In this document: positions 24,004 to 33,252 of the stretch, piece by piece
Layout: every line of letters begins with the position of its first letter
How positions within the stretch are numbered: position 1 is the first letter of the stretch
DNA from: Mycobacterium branderi
GTDB lineage: Bacteria; Actinomycetota; Actinomycetes; Mycobacteriales; Mycobacteriaceae
Direction of reading: 5' to 3'
NCBI RefSeq assembly: GCF_010728725.1
Contig: NZ_AP022607.1
Span: forward strand, 248,001 to 312,000
DNA: 64,000 nt
Made by a program: the position numbers and the translations under genes
Notes under the pieces: model-generated
What the model was told of the DNA's origin: nothing
Databases searched by the model: none
The model's input: only the letters and a program-made list of their open reading frames with translations

Positions 24004-24257
24004 CCTCCGACCGCAAGATGGCGCGTCGCATCACCCGACTCATCGGCGAAATCCAGCGCGAACCGTTCATGGGGATTGGAAAACCGGAACCGCTCAGGGG
24101 GGAACTGTCCGGGTACTGGTCCCGGCGGATTGACGACGAGCATCGGCTTGCGTACCGAGCAGACGACAACGAAGTCAAGATCTCAAAGCCCGATACCGCT
24201 ACTAATGGGTGCCGCCACGTTGCCGCTGCCCCAGATTCGATGAGAACAGACAAGTGA
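23949..24257 (+). pseudogene. relK: RelK/YoeB-type toxin with 3' frameshift removing the catalytic end
   Basis: From GTG at 23949 the sequence follows the Txe/YoeB/RelK family: [55 protein letters not shown]. After EVKI the frame slips. One missing base at about 24179-24182 replaces the expected KAR-Y-aromatic ending, which carries the catalytic His/Tyr, with an unrelated tail to 24257. Reading one frame over gives KARYRY and a TAA at 24203-24205, exactly the family ending (with Arg where RelK has His). The mRNA-cleaving activity should therefore be lost. Confidence 0.8.
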
Positions 24258-24288
24258 ACCCGCATTGGCCGGATGGGCAGATGCCCGG

Positions 24289-24729
24289 TTAGCTCAAACC
24301 CAGGTCTCCCAGGTGTCCGGGCGTGACGAACTGCGATAACGCATCCAGGTATTGCTGGGCGGCGGCACGGTACCGTTCGGCGGCACCACGGGTGTTCTCG
24401 TCGGCTGCCAGCAATTCCTGCTGCGCAGCGATCAGCAGACGGTTGGCTTCCATCTGACTGACGAGCTGGGCGCGAAGGTCATCGACGAGCGCGTCCGAGA
24501 CCGGGGGAGGGGTGGGCGCCGGGCGGCCCGGCAGCTCGTCTTCATAGACATACCAGCGCAGGCGCTCGGGACGCGGTAGCGCGCCGCCGCGGATCCGGCC
24601 CGTCGTGATCGCCCGGATTACCGTGCGCGGGTCTTTGTTGAGTCGGGCCGCAGCCTCGGACAACGGCACCACACGACCCTGCGGGGTCGTCTCAACCCCG
24701 GGGGGCGGCCGCTTCGGCTCCGAGGACAT
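24289..24729 (-). CDS. Excisionase/MerR-like DNA-binding protein with coiled coil
   Basis: The ATG at 24729 gives 146 residues. VVPLSEAAARLNKDPRTVIRAITTGRIRGGAL, followed by WYVYEDEL, is the winged helix-turn-helix of excisionase/MerR-type (helix_turn_helix_17) proteins. A Pro-rich joint leads to a long helix (LVDDLRAQLVSQMEANRLLIAAQQELLAA) that probably dimerises. It is divergent from the MobC-like gene at 24893, and the space between them contains inverted ACGACA (24786) / TGTCGT (24830) half-sites. It may regulate that promoter or take part in element excision. Confidence 0.7.
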   Translation of the reverse strand: MSSEPKRPPPGVETTPQGRVVPLSEAAARLNKDPRTVIRAITTGRIRGGALPRPERLRWYVYEDELPGRPAPTPPPVSDALVDDLRAQLVSQMEANRLLIAAQQELLAADENTRGAAERYRAAAQQYLDALSQFVTPGHLGDLGLS

Positions 24730-24892
24730 ATGGCTCCGCCCAGCTCACGCGCATAACATCACACTAGGGACATATTAGCGACATCACGACAAACGCATTG
24801 GCCCAGATGCCGCAAATTAACGGCATTCATGTCGTAAACTAGCGGCAAGCACCAATCGGGATAGGCCAGATCAACGCGGCGAAGGAGCGAAT

Positions 24893-25081
24893 GTGGGGCG
24901 ATCGAAGTCCGAGGCTGTCAGCCGGCGCAAGTCCGAGACCCGTCGGCTGACCGAACTGATTGCCGTGCGCTTCACCCCGGCGGACAAGCTCGAACTCGAA
25001 CAAGTCGCTGGCCAACGCGGCATCACCGTGCAACAGCTGCTGCGCGAAAGCGTCCTGACCAGTGCCCGCGCGGCATCGTGA
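24893..25081 (+). CDS. Small ribbon-helix-helix protein (MobC-like)
   Basis: The GTG start has AAGGAG 6 bases upstream. After a basic N-terminus the 62 residues show strand ELIAVRFTPADKLELEQVA followed by two helices (QRGITVQQLLRESVL), the compact RHH layout of plasmid mobilisation or relaxosome accessory proteins and of CopG regulators. The converging DUF2637 gene and the nearby Rep/Par genes support a plasmid origin. A pure regulatory role is equally possible. Confidence 0.65.
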   Translation: MGRSKSEAVSRRKSETRRLTELIAVRFTPADKLELEQVAGQRGITVQQLLRESVLTSARAAS

Positions 25082-25093
25082 CGGCCGTGCCGG

Positions 25094-25791
25094 TCAGCCG
25101 GTGAGGCGCCGGGCTGCGGTCAAGATCCGCCCGACTGTGCTGTGATGGACTTCCAGTCGCCGGCCGATGGTGCTGGGCGGTGTCCCGGCGGCGTGTGCGG
25201 CCAGCACCGCGGCGACGATCGCTGGATCCTTCGACGTGACCCCGCTGCGGACCAGCTCGTCGGCGGCGGGCCTCCACCGCACCACCGCCGCTGAATCCAC
25301 CGAATCCCCGGCCGTGTCCGGAACCGGGGCCAGCAGCCGTTCAGCCGGCTTCGACGATGCGGGCTGCTCGGTGCGCGCAACCTCGCGCCCGGCGCTGCGG
25401 GATTGCGGGCCCGCGGATGGAGCGGCGTCCGCATCTTTCGACATCGTCGACCTGCGGTCGCCGCCCGCGCCACTGCGCTGCCTGCCGGCCGGCTTCGCGC
25501 GGCGCGCGTCGACAGATGCTTTTCGCGGGGGAGTGAGCGACAACAATCCCAACGTCGCGTTGGCGATCGACACATCGATCGCAACCGGCCCCAGCCATGC
25601 CCGATCCGGCAGCATCCCTAACGCCACCGCAAGGTCGCGCAGCGCGTCAAACGACAACACGAATGCACAACCCGTCAAGGCGATCGTCATCGCGAGCGCA
25701 CACCAATAGATGACGCCGGCTCGCCGAGTCTTGACCAGCAGAGCCACCGAATGGGTCGAGGCCAGCAGCACCGCCGGCGGGAACCACGCGG
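25094..25791 (-). pseudogene. 3' part of an interrupted DUF2637 membrane protein gene
   Basis: The sequence encodes the last transmembrane helices of a DUF2637 protein (FPPAVLLASTHSVALLV, YWCALAMTIALTGCAFVLSF, then DRAWLGPVAIDVSIANATL). A charged linker and a C-terminal helix-turn-helix follow (TPPSTIGRRLEVHHSTVGRIL). The first transmembrane helix and start are missing: the frame meets a stop just upstream at the junction near 25791. The missing 57 codons lie at 40381-40551 in the same orientation. DUF2637 proteins are common on actinobacterial plasmids and integrative elements. A short product could start at GTG 25771. Confidence 0.8.
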
Positions 25792-25942
25792 AATTGCATC
25801 AGATGCATGATGTGCTTGGGATGCGAAGTCGATGTTCGACATAGGGAGCGTACTCCAGCGTGATGTGCACGGGGGCTTCCGAACTGCGGGTTTCTGACGT
25901 AGATTGCATGTGATGCACGTTTAGTGCATTGGAAGGTTGGGG

Positions 25943-27064
25943 GTGGTGGGCAGGAAACGCGAATTGCCGGCGCCCGGTTCGGCGCATCTGGAGTTGGCGC
26001 CTGGTGTGCGGCATCTTCATCCCGAGGACGACATGGTGCGGGCGATGTTGTCGGGGTGGGCCAAGCAGCAGTTGGGTGGGCGGTTGTGTGCGGAAAACAC
26101 GGTGAAGGTACGGGCCTCGTGCGTCGGTGAGTTCATCGAGTTTTCGGGAGCGTATCCGTGGGAGTGGACGGCCCGGATGATGGATGAGTGGAGCGCGCAT
26201 CTGGTGGGGTCGCTTTCTCGGGCGAAGTCCACGATCCGTCAGAAGCAGGGCGCGGTCCGGCTGTTCTGTAGCTTCATCACCTCGCCCTATTACGACTGGC
26301 CGACGCAGTGTGAACTGTGGTTCGGCGATCATCCGACGCAGATCTGTCACGAGTGGAACACCTCGGCGCATCTTGTCGATTACGAGGGTGATCCGGGCCG
26401 TCGGCCGTTCACCCGCAAGGAGCTTCAGGATTTCCTTGATTGCGCCGACGCGCAGGTCGAGAAGGCTCGCCGGTCGCGGCGTAAGGGCACGTTGGCCGCC
26501 TATCGGGACACGACGATGTTCAAGGTGATGTACGGCTGGGGTTTGCGGATCAACGAGCTGTGTCGGCTCGATCTGGCCGACATGTATCGCAATCCGCACG
26601 CTCCCGAATTGGGGCAGTGTGGGTTTCTGCATGTCCGGTACGGGAAGGCCTCGCGAGGGTCGCCGCCCAAGAGGCGGACGGTGCCGACGTTGATGCCGTG
26701 GGCGGCGGAGGCACTGTTGGACTATGTCAACAACATTCGACCGTTGTATGAGCCTGGGCAGAAGCAGGCGCTGTGGCTGACCGAACGGCGCTCGCAGGTG
26801 AAGGTGCGGACGTTGACCGGCACCTTCGACGACATCCGGGATGAGGTGGGCTTGGATCGCAAGCTCACCCCGCACTGTTTTCGGCATTCGTTCATCAGCC
26901 ACATGACCGAGGACGGCGTGGATCCACGGTTCCTGCAGGAAATTTCCGGTCACCGGTTCGCCAGTACCACCGGCATCTATACCCATGTCACCGGCGAGTT
27001 CATGAACAAGATGCTCACCGACGCGCTGGGGCGGGTGTCCAGCTTTGGAGAGGGACACCAATGA
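25943..27064 (+). CDS. Tyrosine recombinase/integrase, first gene of the recombinase module
   Basis: The catalytic set is complete: Arg in YGWGLRINELCRLD, a Lys in the VRYGKASRG strand, HCFRHSFISH (H-x-x-R), GH in QEISGHRFAST, and the nucleophile Tyr in GIYTHV. The N-terminal 120 residues form the core-binding SAM-like domain. The GTG at 25943 has GGAAGG 6 bases upstream; 373 residues is normal. Its stop overlaps the next gene (ATGA). It sits 151 bases from the left junction of the inserted block, as integrases usually do, so it is the likely agent of that insertion. Confidence 0.9.
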   Translation: MVGRKRELPAPGSAHLELAPGVRHLHPEDDMVRAMLSGWAKQQLGGRLCAENTVKVRASCVGEFIEFSGAYPWEWTARMMDEWSAHLVGSLSRAKSTIRQKQGAVRLFCSFITSPYYDWPTQCELWFGDHPTQICHEWNTSAHLVDYEGDPGRRPFTRKELQDFLDCADAQVEKARRSRRKGTLAAYRDTTMFKVMYGWGLRINELCRLDLADMYRNPHAPELGQCGFLHVRYGKASRGSPPKRRTVPTLMPWAAEALLDYVNNIRPLYEPGQKQALWLTERRSQVKVRTLTGTFDDIRDEVGLDRKLTPHCFRHSFISHMTEDGVDPRFLQEISGHRFASTTGIYTHVTGEFMNKMLTDALGRVSSFGEGHQ

Positions 27065-27405
27065 CCGCCGATTACCACTGGCATCTGCGCAGGCTGATGG
27101 CCGAACGCGGACTGTTCAACACGACAGCGTTGCGGCCACTGCTGGCCGAACGCGGGGTGCAGCTGTCGGCCAGCCAGGTCTACCGGCTCGTGACCGAGAA
27201 ACCGGAACGGTTGAGCCTGCCCACCCTGGTGGCCCTCGTGGACATTCTGGGGTGTGCGATGGACGAGTTGATCGAGATCGTGCCCGCCACAGCTGCCTCG
27301 GCGAAGAAGGCCGCGGGCGCAGCGGAGCGCAGCAAACCGGTCAGGACGCGGGAACTTGGTGGCCACCGCCCCGTCCGGGCCAAGATCGTCGACGCGGATT
27401 CCTAG
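27061..27405 (+). CDS. XRE/Cro-type small regulator of the recombinase module
   Basis: The N-terminal 80 residues form a Cro/C1-type helix-turn-helix domain: WHLRRLMAERGLFNTTALRPLL, QLSASQVYRLVTEKPERL, then TLVALVDILGCAMDELIEI, which is the common C-terminal cap of this family. The remaining tail is basic (KKAAGAAERSKPVRTREL) and could contact DNA or the large partner protein. The start overlaps the integrase stop by 4 bases. It may act as a directionality or accessory factor of the module as well as a repressor. Confidence 0.8.
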   Translation: MTADYHWHLRRLMAERGLFNTTALRPLLAERGVQLSASQVYRLVTEKPERLSLPTLVALVDILGCAMDELIEIVPATAASAKKAAGAAERSKPVRTRELGGHRPVRAKIVDADS

Positions 27406-27413
27406 GCCGGCGG

Positions 27414-29918
27414 ATGCGCGGAAACCGCAGCGAGTTCGTGACGGTGATCGTCACGGCAGTGGGCGCGATCGAGCCGCACCTGAGCCACGACGATGTCCGC
27501 ACCGCGATCGAGGGGATGGGCCTGTCGGCCGCGCAGTTGCAGAGGCTGTCTAGAACGCTGCGGCGCGACGGTAGCGTGCTCACCGGGCCCGGCGGCAGCG
27601 ACTGCGCCGCCGACATCGAGCCGCTGATCCTGTGTCTGCGCCAACTCGGCGCCATGCGTGTTCGAGCGCCGCGGTGTGCCCTGTGCGGCAATGATTCGGA
27701 AATCTATTCGCGCAAGCTCAAGAAGCGCATCTGCCGAGCCTGTTCGATGCAGGGTTGGCAACCGGCTGTCGGTGAATGCCCGGGCTGCGGCGCGGTGGAC
27801 AAGTTGATCTACCGGCCGCGGCACGGCGATGGCCTGTTGTGTCGGAGGTGCAAGCCCGAACCCGACGTCGATCACGCCGCCAAGGTTCGTGACGGTATCG
27901 CGCAACTGCGGACCGGGCTGTCGGCCACTGAGGTTGACCGGGTGGCGTCGGTGTTCGGCACGGCGGTCGCGCAGCGCGAGCTTAACTGGATCTTGCAGGA
28001 CACCCCCGGAGTGTTTCGCGGTGAGATCGCCCACCGCTCGGCGGTCTCGGTGCGGCTCGCCGAACTACTTGTCGCTGCCGGTGCCGACAATGTGCGCCTT
28101 CCGCAGTGCCCGTTGTGTTTTCGCACCGTGAAGCTCGGCAGCCAGATTGACGGGTTGCGCTGCTGCCATACCTGTTGGGGTCACCACTTCAGCCGCGGCA
28201 CCTGCGCTCGTTGCGGTCGCCAGCGTCACCTCATCAATTATCACGGTGCCGGCGAGCGCCTCTGTCACCGTTGTTTCGAGCATGATCCGGTCAATCATGA
28301 GCCGTGTACACGGTGCGGTCGGGTGGACTTCATCAACCACCATGACGGCCAAGCGAAGCTCTGCCGGCGCTGCTACCCGGCACCCACCGCGGTCTGCAGC
28401 TCGTGCGGACGTACTCGCCCATGCACCCGCACCCGGACGGGAAAGCCCATCTGCGGCACCTGCTCCGCCAAACAACGCCCACCCCAACCCTGTTCGGTAT
28501 GCGGCAACATCCGCTCCGTGCACACCCGGACTGACGCCGGTGAGCCGGTGTGTAACCCGTGCGCACGAAGTCGGGAACCGTGCGCGCGGTGCGGCAAAAC
28601 CCTGGCGGTCTCGGCGCGGCTTGCCGGGGTCGGGCCGCTGTGCTCGGCCTGCCTACTACGTGAACCCGCCTACTTCACCGACTGTGCGCAATGCGGCGCC
28701 CATGGACGCACGTACCACCGTGGGCTGTGCCCGGCCTGCGCCTGTCCCGGTGAGCTCCGCGAATTGTTCGCCAAGAACGGCGAATTGAGCGGCGCCGCCA
28801 GCCGCATCGTCGAGGCGTTGCTGCAATGTGACGCCATGCCGGTGCTGCGATGGGTCAGGCGCATGCGATCGAACAGTGAACTGCCCGCGCAGCTCGCCGA
28901 ACTCGGCGACACCCTCAGCCACCACGACCTCGATGACCTACCGGCCAGCAAATCCGTGGAATGGCTGCGCAACATCCTGGTGAACGCCGAGGTGCTGCCA
29001 CCCCGCGACCCCTATCTGCACCGCACCGAGCAGTACATCGCCGCCCGGCTGGCCACTATCAGCAACCGCGACGATCGTGCAGCCGTCCGCGCATTCACCG
29101 AATGGAATCACCTGCGTAAACTGCGGGCCCGCGCCGACCAAGGACCACTCAAACGCAACCACGGGCTGGCCGCCCAAGCCATGACTGCCGCCATCGTCGA
29201 CTTCGTGTCCGAACTCAACGCGCACGGACTGGCGTTGGCCTCATGCCAGCAAGAGTTTGTCGACGACTGGTTGGTGCGCAACCCCACGCGCCGCCAGATC
29301 CACCAATTCCTCGCCTGGGCGGTCCACCGTGGCTACGCCCACGACGTCGCGGCTCCCGTACCGCAAACCCGCCGCACCCGCCACACCCTGCCCGGCGACG
29401 ACGAACGATGGCGCCTGATCCAATACCTGATCGAACACCCCGATTTGGAGACGCGCGATCGGGTCGCCGGGCTGCTCGTGCTGCTCTACAGCCAACCCGC
29501 AGCCCGCCTGGTCACCCTCAAGGTTGCCGACGTCACCATCACCGACGACGCGGTCCAACTCACCCTCGGCGCGGTCCCGCTCACCGTGCCCAGCCCCGTC
29601 GACCGCCTGCTCGCCGATCTCGTGCAGCAGCGCCGCGGATACGCCGCGGTCACCGTGGGCACCAATCCATGGCTGTTTCCCGGAGGACGCTCCGGTGGGC
29701 ACCTGTCCGCCAACCAAGTGGGGTTGCGGCTCAAACGAATTGGCATCTCCCCCCGGATCGCCCGCAACACCGCGCTGATCGACCTCGCCGGTGAACTGCC
29801 CGCTGTCGTGCTCGCGAAACTCCTCGGGTTCAGCGTCAAACGCGCCGTCACCTGGAGCGAAGAAGCTGGCAACACTCGCCCCCGCTACGCCGCCGAGGTC
29901 GCCCGCCGCAACTCGTGA
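27414..29918 (+). CDS. Large zinc-ribbon protein with a degenerate tyrosine-recombinase domain
   Basis: The 834-residue protein begins 9 bases after the HTH gene. Residues about 80-450 contain a long series of CxxC pairs (CALCGN, CRAC, CPGCG, CRRC, CPLC, CARCGRQRHL and many more), consistent with about eight or more zinc ribbons. The last 200 residues follow the tyrosine-recombinase fold: QPAARLVTLKVADV carries the first Arg and SPRIARNTALIDLA the second. However, LGFSVKRAVTW has Phe where the GH histidine, and Trp where the nucleophilic Tyr, are expected. It is probably a catalytically inactive DNA-binding partner of the first recombinase. Confidence 0.75.
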   Translation: MRGNRSEFVTVIVTAVGAIEPHLSHDDVRTAIEGMGLSAAQLQRLSRTLRRDGSVLTGPGGSDCAADIEPLILCLRQLGAMRVRAPRCALCGNDSEIYSRKLKKRICRACSMQGWQPAVGECPGCGAVDKLIYRPRHGDGLLCRRCKPEPDVDHAAKVRDGIAQLRTGLSATEVDRVASVFGTAVAQRELNWILQDTPGVFRGEIAHRSAVSVRLAELLVAAGADNVRLPQCPLCFRTVKLGSQIDGLRCCHTCWGHHFSRGTCARCGRQRHLINYHGAGERLCHRCFEHDPVNHEPCTRCGRVDFINHHDGQAKLCRRCYPAPTAVCSSCGRTRPCTRTRTGKPICGTCSAKQRPPQPCSVCGNIRSVHTRTDAGEPVCNPCARSREPCARCGKTLAVSARLAGVGPLCSACLLREPAYFTDCAQCGAHGRTYHRGLCPACACPGELRELFAKNGELSGAASRIVEALLQCDAMPVLRWVRRMRSNSELPAQLAELGDTLSHHDLDDLPASKSVEWLRNILVNAEVLPPRDPYLHRTEQYIAARLATISNRDDRAAVRAFTEWNHLRKLRARADQGPLKRNHGLAAQAMTAAIVDFVSELNAHGLALASCQQEFVDDWLVRNPTRRQIHQFLAWAVHRGYAHDVAAPVPQTRRTRHTLPGDDERWRLIQYLIEHPDLETRDRVAGLLVLLYSQPAARLVTLKVADVTITDDAVQLTLGAVPLTVPSPVDRLLADLVQQRRGYAAVTVGTNPWLFPGGRSGGHLSANQVGLRLKRIGISPRIARNTALIDLAGELPAVVLAKLLGFSVKRAVTWSEEAGNTRPRYAAEVARRNS

Positions 29919-30162
29919 TGACGCGATGTCAAGGCCGCCACGGACTGGGCCTCGTCCCCGGGAATGGAACCCTTGCGCAAGGCAGGCGCCGATTATCAGC
30001 CACCTCCTCCTAAGCGGATGGCTCTGTTCCGACAGTCCCGACGAAGTGCAGCCTCGGGATCGTCGTCTCTGGCCGCACCGCTCCGAGGAGCGCGCAGGGT
30101 ACTGTGGAGGGTGTTGAGCGGCATCTCGGTTGAGTGAACACGCTTGACGGAATGGGAAAATC

Positions 30163-30321
30163 ATGAACGGCCCCACGACGTTTCGCACGCCCTACGAAAA
30201 GCGCGTTGAACTCGTCAAACAAACACTGATCACATCGGCGATATTCGACGACGATAGTGCTGGCAAGCTCGCCGTCCAGGTGCTACGTGCGCTGGACTCA
30301 ATTCCTGAGAAGATCCGCTAG
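30163..30321 (+). CDS. Small hypothetical protein, 52 residues
   Basis: ATG 30163 to TAG 30319-30321 encodes a regular, helix-forming peptide with normal mycobacterial codon use: an N-terminal TPYEKRVELVKQTLITSAIF, an acidic turn DDDSAG and a second helix KLAVQVLRALDSIPEKIR. GGGA lies 7 bases upstream of the start. The pattern of two amphipathic helices could fit a small regulator or toxin partner. I do not recognise it. It lies in the gap following the recombinase module. Confidence 0.5.
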   Translation: MNGPTTFRTPYEKRVELVKQTLITSAIFDDDSAGKLAVQVLRALDSIPEKIR

Positions 30322-31685
30322 GCGATTCGTCGACATGCCAGGGGAATCCGACGCGGTGCGATGCTGAGCGCTGTCCGCAGCGTCCGGCCCTGACCCGCCT
30401 GTGTAGGGCATGAGCACGACCGACACGACGGATTGGTTTGGGGCCGGTGTCGGCGGGAACCCGTGGTGCAGCGGCGGATGAGTGGTCGTAATCGAAGTTC
30501 GCCGTTAGGCGTCACAGAAAAAAGCGACCTCGGGTTAAGCAGTCAGCGCGGTTCTGTGGCGTCGCACTTGAATGTCGCGGTCGCGGTCGCACAACGTGTC
30601 AGTCAACCGGGGCCGGTGCCAGAAGAGTCGGCCCCGGTGGGCCGGACCGTTGGTTGACTGGTTGCGCCTGGCTGGGCCCGGGGATAGTACCGGCGATGAC
30701 TGGGAATCGTTGCTTCGCAATACATCTTGGAGAACAGGACACTGCGCGCGATGTCGCACTGTTTCACGTTGGGCTGCCGGGATTGTTCGACGAGTAGGTC
30801 CAGGAGTTTGCTGGGCGTCTAGATTTGGGGTGTTGGCTGACGGCAGCAACAACTGAACAGTGTGTTCAACGTGCAGTCGGAGCTGTTTGCTCGCCTATCA
30901 TCGAGTGATGCATTTATCGGCGCGGTTCGCAGGCGGCGGCACCAGAGGCCACCATTACTGCGGAGCAGGTGCTCGGATCGATGATTTGCATCAATTTGCG
31001 GGGCAACTCAAAACGGGTCGAGGGCCAGGAGACCGATCCGCCGGCGGTGTGGATGCGCCTGGTCGTTCTCGGAGTGAAGTTTCGTGAGGCCTACGGTGTT
31101 GATGCCCGGGTGACCGATCCCGACGTTGAGGGGACGGGCAGCGGCGACGCCAGTCCGGCGCCCGTGTCCTGAACCGGTGATCCGCCGCCGGCTGTTCTGG
31201 ATGTGTTAACGGAAGGTGTTCTCCGACACCGTATTCATCGGACTCTCCCTGTGTGGATGGGTGATCTGAATTCCCTGGGCACTTGCGGCGACGCACTCAG
31301 GGTGGGCCGTTGTCGAGGAGTCGGCAGGGCGGCGTCGGCGTAGTGTGGCCTTTGATGGGTGAGCTGCCGTGCGCCAAAGTGGATGTCGGCTGGTCGGTCG
31401 GTGTGCACCGCGGCCGGCACCAGCGCGACGCGGTGTTGAGGGGGGTGGCTACGGTGGCGGCGTCGCGGTAGTCGAAGGGTCAAGCCCGCCTGACGCCAAC
31501 AGCTATTTGTAAGGCGCCCTTCGTGGTTCCTTCGCACAATCCGTCATATGCGTCCTCGCCTATCGCTATTTTGTGTGACTGCGAGTATCGTTAAACATGT
31601 TGGTGTTCGGTCGTGCAGATTGCCCATGGGGTTTGGAGCATCGATTCATAGATCGATTGGCTCGGCCATAGACGGGAGCGTTCAT
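30322..31685. other. 1.36-kb stretch without a clear gene
   Basis: Base composition drops slightly and no strand keeps a protein-like frame for long. The best candidate is a 64-codon plus-strand frame from ATG 30981 to 31172 (ICINLRGNSKRVEGQ..., VWMRLVVLGVKFREAYGVDA), which could be a small gene but has no good ribosome site. The rest looks like decayed sequence. The promoter of the DUF5994 gene should be at its right end (GGGAG at 31674-31678). Confidence 0.35.
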
Positions 31686-32276
31686 ATGACGCTACGAGCG
31701 GTCGAGAATCCGCAACGGAAGCAGGGCCCGTTCCGTACTCCGAGATTTCGGTTGAAACCCACGGAACCCCAAAGCGGTTATGTTGATGGGGCCTGGTGGC
31801 CCCGCAGCGATGACCTCAGCGCAGAGCTGCCAGACCTGTTGGCAGTGCTCTCGGTGCGCCTGGGCCGCATCGAACGGGTACTCTATCGATTGTCGGACTG
31901 GCGGTCTGCGCCGCGAAAACTCGACGCTGGTGGCGGTCCGGTCAAGTTGGATGGATATGAGCGCCAACCTATCTCAACCGTCAGCCTGCTAGGATCAGGA
32001 TTCCGTCGACTCGATCTGCTGGTCGTGGCTGTGTGCGCGGATGCCTCCGATGCGCATGCGACGATGATGAGGGCCGCACATCCCAGCGACGAGACGTGTG
32101 TAGATCGGCTTCTGGGGATCCAACCGCGCGTCCGAATCAGCTTGGATCGGGCTGGCGTTGCCCAGCAGCGCTGGGCTTCAGGGATCTCCAAACCACGCAG
32201 TGCTTTCCCGAATTCCCATCCGGCGAAGGCTTCTGAAGAATGGGATGCTGGCGATATCGCCAGGGATCGGATTTGA
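31686..32276 (+). CDS. DUF5994 family protein
   Basis: The ATG at 31686 has GGGAG 7 bases upstream. The 196-residue protein contains the family core PRFRLKPTEPQSGYVDGAWWPRSDDLSAELPDLLAVLSVRLGRIERVLYRLSDW. A second conserved region (KLDGYERQPISTVSLLG, then DLLVVAVCADASDAHATMMRAA) follows. It is cytoplasmic and soluble; the function of DUF5994 is unknown. The last 60 residues differ from the paralogue at 32533-33078. A 67-residue gene follows after 2 bases and is presumably co-transcribed. Confidence 0.8.
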   Translation: MTLRAVENPQRKQGPFRTPRFRLKPTEPQSGYVDGAWWPRSDDLSAELPDLLAVLSVRLGRIERVLYRLSDWRSAPRKLDAGGGPVKLDGYERQPISTVSLLGSGFRRLDLLVVAVCADASDAHATMMRAAHPSDETCVDRLLGIQPRVRISLDRAGVAQQRWASGISKPRSAFPNSHPAKASEEWDAGDIARDRI

Positions 32277-32278
32277 CC

Positions 32279-32482
32279 ATGACTGTGCAAGTAACCCGCA
32301 ACGATGGGCTCACTGATGAGTTTGCGCGCTTCGGTGACCGCTACGTCAAGCACGCCGACGGGTCGTTGGAGGTTGTCCGTGCTGGAACAATGCAGCCCGT
32401 GACCTATCCGGTGGGCGGCTGGACTGAGGTGGCCGGTGACGAGAAGCGGAAGCGGCACGGGCTGTTTCGTCACCGCTCATAG
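32279..32482 (+). CDS. Small hypothetical protein downstream of DUF5994
   Basis: This 67-residue protein starts 2 bases after the DUF5994 stop, so translation is probably coupled. It has a beta-rich middle (FARFGDRYVKHADGSLEVVRAGTMQPVTY) and a strongly basic tail (KRKRHGLFRHRS). I do not recognise the family. The pairing with DUF5994 suggests a shared role, but nothing more can be said. Confidence 0.6.
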   Translation: MTVQVTRNDGLTDEFARFGDRYVKHADGSLEVVRAGTMQPVTYPVGGWTEVAGDEKRKRHGLFRHRS

Positions 32483-32532
32483 TGCCCGGCATGTCCTCCC
32501 TCGGATGCGGGGCCGCGGGCGAGGTTCCGGCG

Positions 32533-33078
32533 TCAGCCGGGGAGCTGCGCCAGCCGTGGGGAAGCTGTAGTTCCGCCTTCTGATTCCCAGCGTTCTTGTG
32601 CGGTGGAGGCCTGGGTGCGGCTGTCCCGGTCTCGCTGGCTGATCGTGAGCAATCCGTCGACGGTCGCGGCGTTGCGAGGTTGTGCCGCGGTCATCATGGT
32701 GCGGTGGGCGTCGTTCGCGTCGGTGTCGGGCGGAATCACCAATAGCGTGAGTCGGTCACCCTCGAGCCCGAGAACTTCGATGGTGTTGATCGGCTGAAGC
32801 CGGTACCCGTCTAGGCGTACCGCCCGTCCTCCGGTGGCGAGCTTTCGTGGCGCGTCCGCCCAGGCGTTCAGGTGGTATAGCACTCGGTCGATGCGGCCCA
32901 GGCGCACCGAGAGCACTGCCAACAGGTCTGGCAGCTCTGCGCTGAGGTCATCGCTGCGGGGCCACCAGGCGCCATCGACATAGCCGCTTTGGGGTGCTTT
33001 GGGTTTTAACCGGAGGCGCGGCGTGCGCGCCGGCACGATGGTGTTCTGATCGTTTCTGCGTGTCTGCTGTGGCGTCAT
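32533..33078 (-). CDS. DUF5994 family protein, second copy
   Basis: The ATG at 33078 has GGGAG 7 bases upstream. The 181-residue protein shares long identical stretches with 31686-32276 (GYVDGAWWPRSDDLSAELPD, LLAVLSVRLGRI, then RKLATGG, VRLDGY, NDAHRTMMTAAQP) and diverges elsewhere. The two genes face each other with the 67-residue gene and about 50 bases between them. This arrangement suggests an inverted duplication followed by divergence. Its function is unknown. Confidence 0.8.
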   Translation of the reverse strand: MTPQQTRRNDQNTIVPARTPRLRLKPKAPQSGYVDGAWWPRSDDLSAELPDLLAVLSVRLGRIDRVLYHLNAWADAPRKLATGGRAVRLDGYRLQPINTIEVLGLEGDRLTLLVIPPDTDANDAHRTMMTAAQPRNAATVDGLLTISQRDRDSRTQASTAQERWESEGGTTASPRLAQLPG

Positions 33079-33252
33079 GGCGACGCTCCCATCTGGACCG
33101 CGTGATGCGGCCATATCACTTCGAATCAGCGATGCCACACTCGAACTGGCTGTGTGTACGAAATACCACCGATGGTGTTGATCCTACGCCGGTCCAGCTC
33201 CGAATGGAGGCCGCGGTCTAGCGATTTGTTTGCGCCGTGCCGACGGTGGCTC

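Noticed and set aside
24770..24892. Possible CRISPR-like or iteron repeats between the two small DNA-binding genes
   Set aside because: Only one pair of ACGACA/TGTCGT half-sites is found, without regular spacing; described as an operator instead.
29241..30188. 315-codon minus-strand frame opposite the recombinase-like C-terminus
   Set aside because: Gly/Val/Asp-rich antisense of the well-defined plus-strand domain.
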